Shown here: piece by piece, positions 5,039-6,920 of the stretch
How positions within the stretch are numbered: position 1 is the stretch's first letter
How the letters are laid out: each line of letters opens with the position of its first letter
Origin: an uncultured Planctomycetaceae bacterium
GTDB lineage: Bacteria > Planctomycetota > Planctomycetia > Pirellulales > UBA1268
Direction: 5' to 3'
Assembly (NCBI GenBank): GCA_937926325.1
Contig: CALAZQ010000473.1
Location: 1-6,920 of the forward strand
Length of the DNA stretch: 6,920 bases
The notes under the pieces: model-generated
What the model was told of the DNA's origin: nothing
The model's input: only the letters and a program-made list of their open reading frames with translations
Database searches by the model: none
Translations under genes and position numbers: made by a program

Positions 5039-6920
5039 AGATGGCCGCAGCGACTCACGAGTTGGCCCCCGTCACCGACTTTCGGGCCGCGTTCCGCGAC
5101 TGCATGGCGGCAGCCCTTGAGGCCGCAATCGGTGCCGGTGAGTTGCCGATTGCGGCCGGTGAGATTCCCGGCCTGCTCGACCTGGTTCGCGAGACGGCCG
5201 ATCCCAAGTTCGGCGACTACACGGCGACGCTGGCGATGCCGCTGGCCAAACGGCTGGGGGCCAAACCACGCGATCTGGCCGAGCGGCTGATCGCCCGGCT
5301 GAATGCAGTCGCCAGCTTCGCTGCCCTGTTCGAACCGGTCTCCGGGCCGGTCGGTCCCGGCTTCATCAACGCTCGGGTCCGCGACGATGCCCTGGCCCGC
5401 GGGGTGGCCGCCGCCTGTGGCGATCCCCGTCTGGGGGTGCTGCCGGTGGCCCATCCCGAGACGATCGTCCTCGACTATTCCTCGCCGAACGTGGCCAAGC
5501 CGATGCATGTCGGCCACATCCGCTCGACGGTGATCGGCGACGCCCTGGCCCGCATCCTGCGGTTCCGCGGCCACCGGGTCATCACCGACAATCACCTGGG
5601 CGACTGGGGCACCCAGTTCGGCATGATCCTCTGGGGCTGGAAACACTGCCGTGACGAGGCGGCGTACGCGGTCGACCCGACCGCTGAGCTTGGACGGCTC
5701 TATCGTCTGGTCCGCAAGGTGGCCGACGCCAAGCCGGAAGAATTGGCCGCCGATCCCGAGGCTGCCGCCCTGGCGGCGGCCCATCCCGAGGCGGGCCGTG
5801 AGGTGCTGCTCGAGACCGCCAGGCTGCATGAGGGCGACGCCGAAAACCGCCGGCTTTGGGAGGAGTTCATGCCGGCCTGCCGGCGGGAAATTGACCGCAT
5901 CTACGGCCGGCTCGACGTGACCTTCGACCACACCCTGGGGGAGAGCTTCTTCCAGCCGCTGCTGGCCGGGGTGGTGGAGGATCTGACCGCCGCCGGCCTC
6001 GCCCGCGAGAGCCGGGGGGCGATCGGCGTTTTTCTGGATGGGCAGGAGACGCCGCTGCTGATCCGCAAGGCTGATGGGGCGTTTCTGTATGCGACGACCG
6101 ATCTGGCGACGCTTGCCTGGCGGGCGGAACATTGGCGGCCCGATCGGATTCTCTATGTGGTCGACCACCGGCAGAGCCAGCACTTCCAGCAGGTCTTTGC
6201 CACCGCCCGGGCCTGGGGCTGCCGGGCGGCCGAGCGGCTGGCGACCATGCAGCTGGTCCATGTCGCCTTCGGCACCGTCCTCGGCGAAGACGGTAAGCCG
6301 TTCAAGACCCGGGCGGGCGATACCGTCGGCCTCGAGGCCCTGCTTGACGAGGGGGTCGAGCGGGCCTTGGCAATTGTTGGCGAAGGCGAGCATGTCCGGC
6401 AGGGCATGGACGAGGCTCAACGGCAGGAGGTGGCCGAGGCGGTCGGGATCGGGGCAATCAAATACGCCGACCTGTCGCAGAACCGCACGACCGACTACGT
6501 CTTCAGCTTCGACAAGATGCTCGAACTCAAGGGCAACACCGCCGCCTACATGCAATATGCGGTGGCCCGGGTTGAGGGCATTGCCGGCCGGGGGGGCATC
6601 GACCGCGAGGCCCTCCGGCAGCAGGTGGCAGCCGATCCCGCGAGCATCGAACTTGCCGATCCCCGCGAGCGACGGCTGGCCTTGGCGGCCCTGCGGCTGG
6701 CGGCGGTGCTCGAGGATGTTGAAGCCGACTACCGGCCCAATCTGCTGACTGGCTGGCTGTTCGATCTGGCCGGCTTTTTCTCGAGCTTCTATGACGCCTT
6801 GCCGGTGCTCAAGGCTGAGGGGCGGCAGCGGACAACTCGGCTTGCCCTCTGCGACCTGACCGGCCGCACCCTGCGGCAGGGCCTCGAACTGCTCGGCATC
6901 CGCGTGCCGCTGCAGATGTA
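5035..6920 (+). CDS. argS: arginyl-tRNA synthetase (window ends two bases into the probable stop codon)
   Basis: This class I synthetase joins arginine to tRNA-Arg using ATP. The frame is open for 628 codons to the window edge. Residues about 25-120 are the N-terminal tRNA-binding domain (PKFGDYTATLAMPLAKRLG). The HIGH motif is HVGH at 158-161 in SSPNVAKPMHVGHIRST, followed by DNHLGDWGTQFG. The KMSKS loop takes the arginyl-specific form GEDGKPFKTR (417-426), without a classical KMSK, as is usual in this enzyme. The DALR anticodon-binding domain starts near residue 504 (AYMQYAVARVEGI). The last codons read LLGIRVPLQM, then TA; family members commonly end in L-G-I-x-x-P-x-x-M, so the next base probably completes TAA or TAG. 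The start is GTG 5035, which overlaps the rsfS stop by four bases and suggests translational coupling; ATG 5041, two codons later, is the alternative. Confidence 0.95.
   Translation, partial: MKMAAATHELAPVTDFRAAFRDCMAAALEAAIGAGELPIAAGEIPGLLDLVRETADPKFGDYTATLAMPLAKRLGAKPRDLAERLIARLNAVASFAALFEPVSGPVGPGFINARVRDDALARGVAAACGDPRLGVLPVAHPETIVLDYSSPNVAKPMHVGHIRSTVIGDALARILRFRGHRVITDNHLGDWGTQFGMILWGWKHCRDEAAYAVDPTAELGRLYRLVRKVADAKPEELAADPEAAALAAAHPEAGREVLLETARLHEGDAENRRLWEEFMPACRREIDRIYGRLDVTFDHTLGESFFQPLLAGVVEDLTAAGLARESRGAIGVFLDGQETPLLIRKADGAFLYATTDLATLAWRAEHWRPDRILYVVDHRQSQHFQQVFATARAWGCRAAERLATMQLVHVAFGTVLGEDGKPFKTRAGDTVGLEALLDEGVERALAIVGEGEHVRQGMDEAQRQEVAEAVGIGAIKYADLSQNRTTDYVFSFDKMLELKGNTAAYMQYAVARVEGIAGRGGIDREALRQQVAADPASIELADPRERRLALAALRLAAVLEDVEADYRPNLLTGWLFDLAGFFSSFYDALPVLKAEGRQRTTRLALCDLTGRTLRQGLELLGIRVPLQM

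Noticed and set aside
4912..6555. 547-codon open frame on the minus strand opposite rsfS and argS
   Set aside because: It lies opposite well-conserved rsfS and argS and shows no recognisable family; long antisense frames are common at high GC because stop codons are rare.
1..6920. Search for CRISPR arrays, insertion sequences, tRNA or rRNA genes, attachment sites and defence genes
   Set aside because: No regularly spaced repeats, terminal inverted repeats, transposase motifs, cloverleaf-like segments or foreign-looking codon use were seen; nearly all bases are accounted for by housekeeping genes.

Overview
The window is a GC-rich, densely coded stretch of bacterial chromosome carrying housekeeping genes, all on the + strand. 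The likely source is a member of the Planctomycetota, possibly the Pirellulales. This rests on the style of the ParA tail (motif [18 protein letters not shown]), on an Obg GTPase whose fourth GTP-binding motif reads SKAE, and on a large exported protein that resembles, from memory, planctomycete-only hypothetical proteins. No database search was possible, so the phylum is an inference.

Layout: (1) bases 1-225 are the C-terminal 74 residues of a ParA/Soj-type ATPase whose start lies outside the window. (2) 226-366 is a 141-base gap with a perfect 9-bp inverted repeat, a weak promoter candidate and a Shine-Dalgarno that fixes the next start. (3) 367-2139 encodes a 590-residue protein with a clear N-terminal signal peptide and no recognised function. 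(4) 2221-2472 is rpmA (ribosomal protein bL27). (5) 2473-2723 is a 251-base gap with a small hairpin near its 5' end and no convincing gene. (6) 2724-3722 is obgE/cgtA. (7) 3739-4563 is coaX (type III pantothenate kinase). (8) 4631-5038 is rsfS (ribosomal silencing factor). (9) 5035 to the window end is argS (arginyl-tRNA synthetase), which appears complete except for the last base of its stop codon.

From rpmA on, the genes form a theme: bL27 sits at the peptidyl-transferase centre of the 50S subunit, Obg is a GTPase for late 50S maturation, RsfS blocks 50S-30S joining, and ArgRS charges tRNA. CoaX is the metabolic exception and commits pantothenate to coenzyme A. The short gaps (16 bases obgE-coaX, 67 coaX-rsfS, a 4-base overlap rsfS-argS) suggest co-transcription from obgE onward. 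The 251-base gap leaves open whether rpmA is in the same transcript.

I see no mobile element, CRISPR array, RNA gene or defence system. The points most worth a second look are the altered G4 motif of Obg, the unrecognised exported protein between parA and rpmA, the placement of coaX between obgE and rsfS, and the palindrome in front of the exported-protein gene. I did not find an undescribed multi-gene system here.
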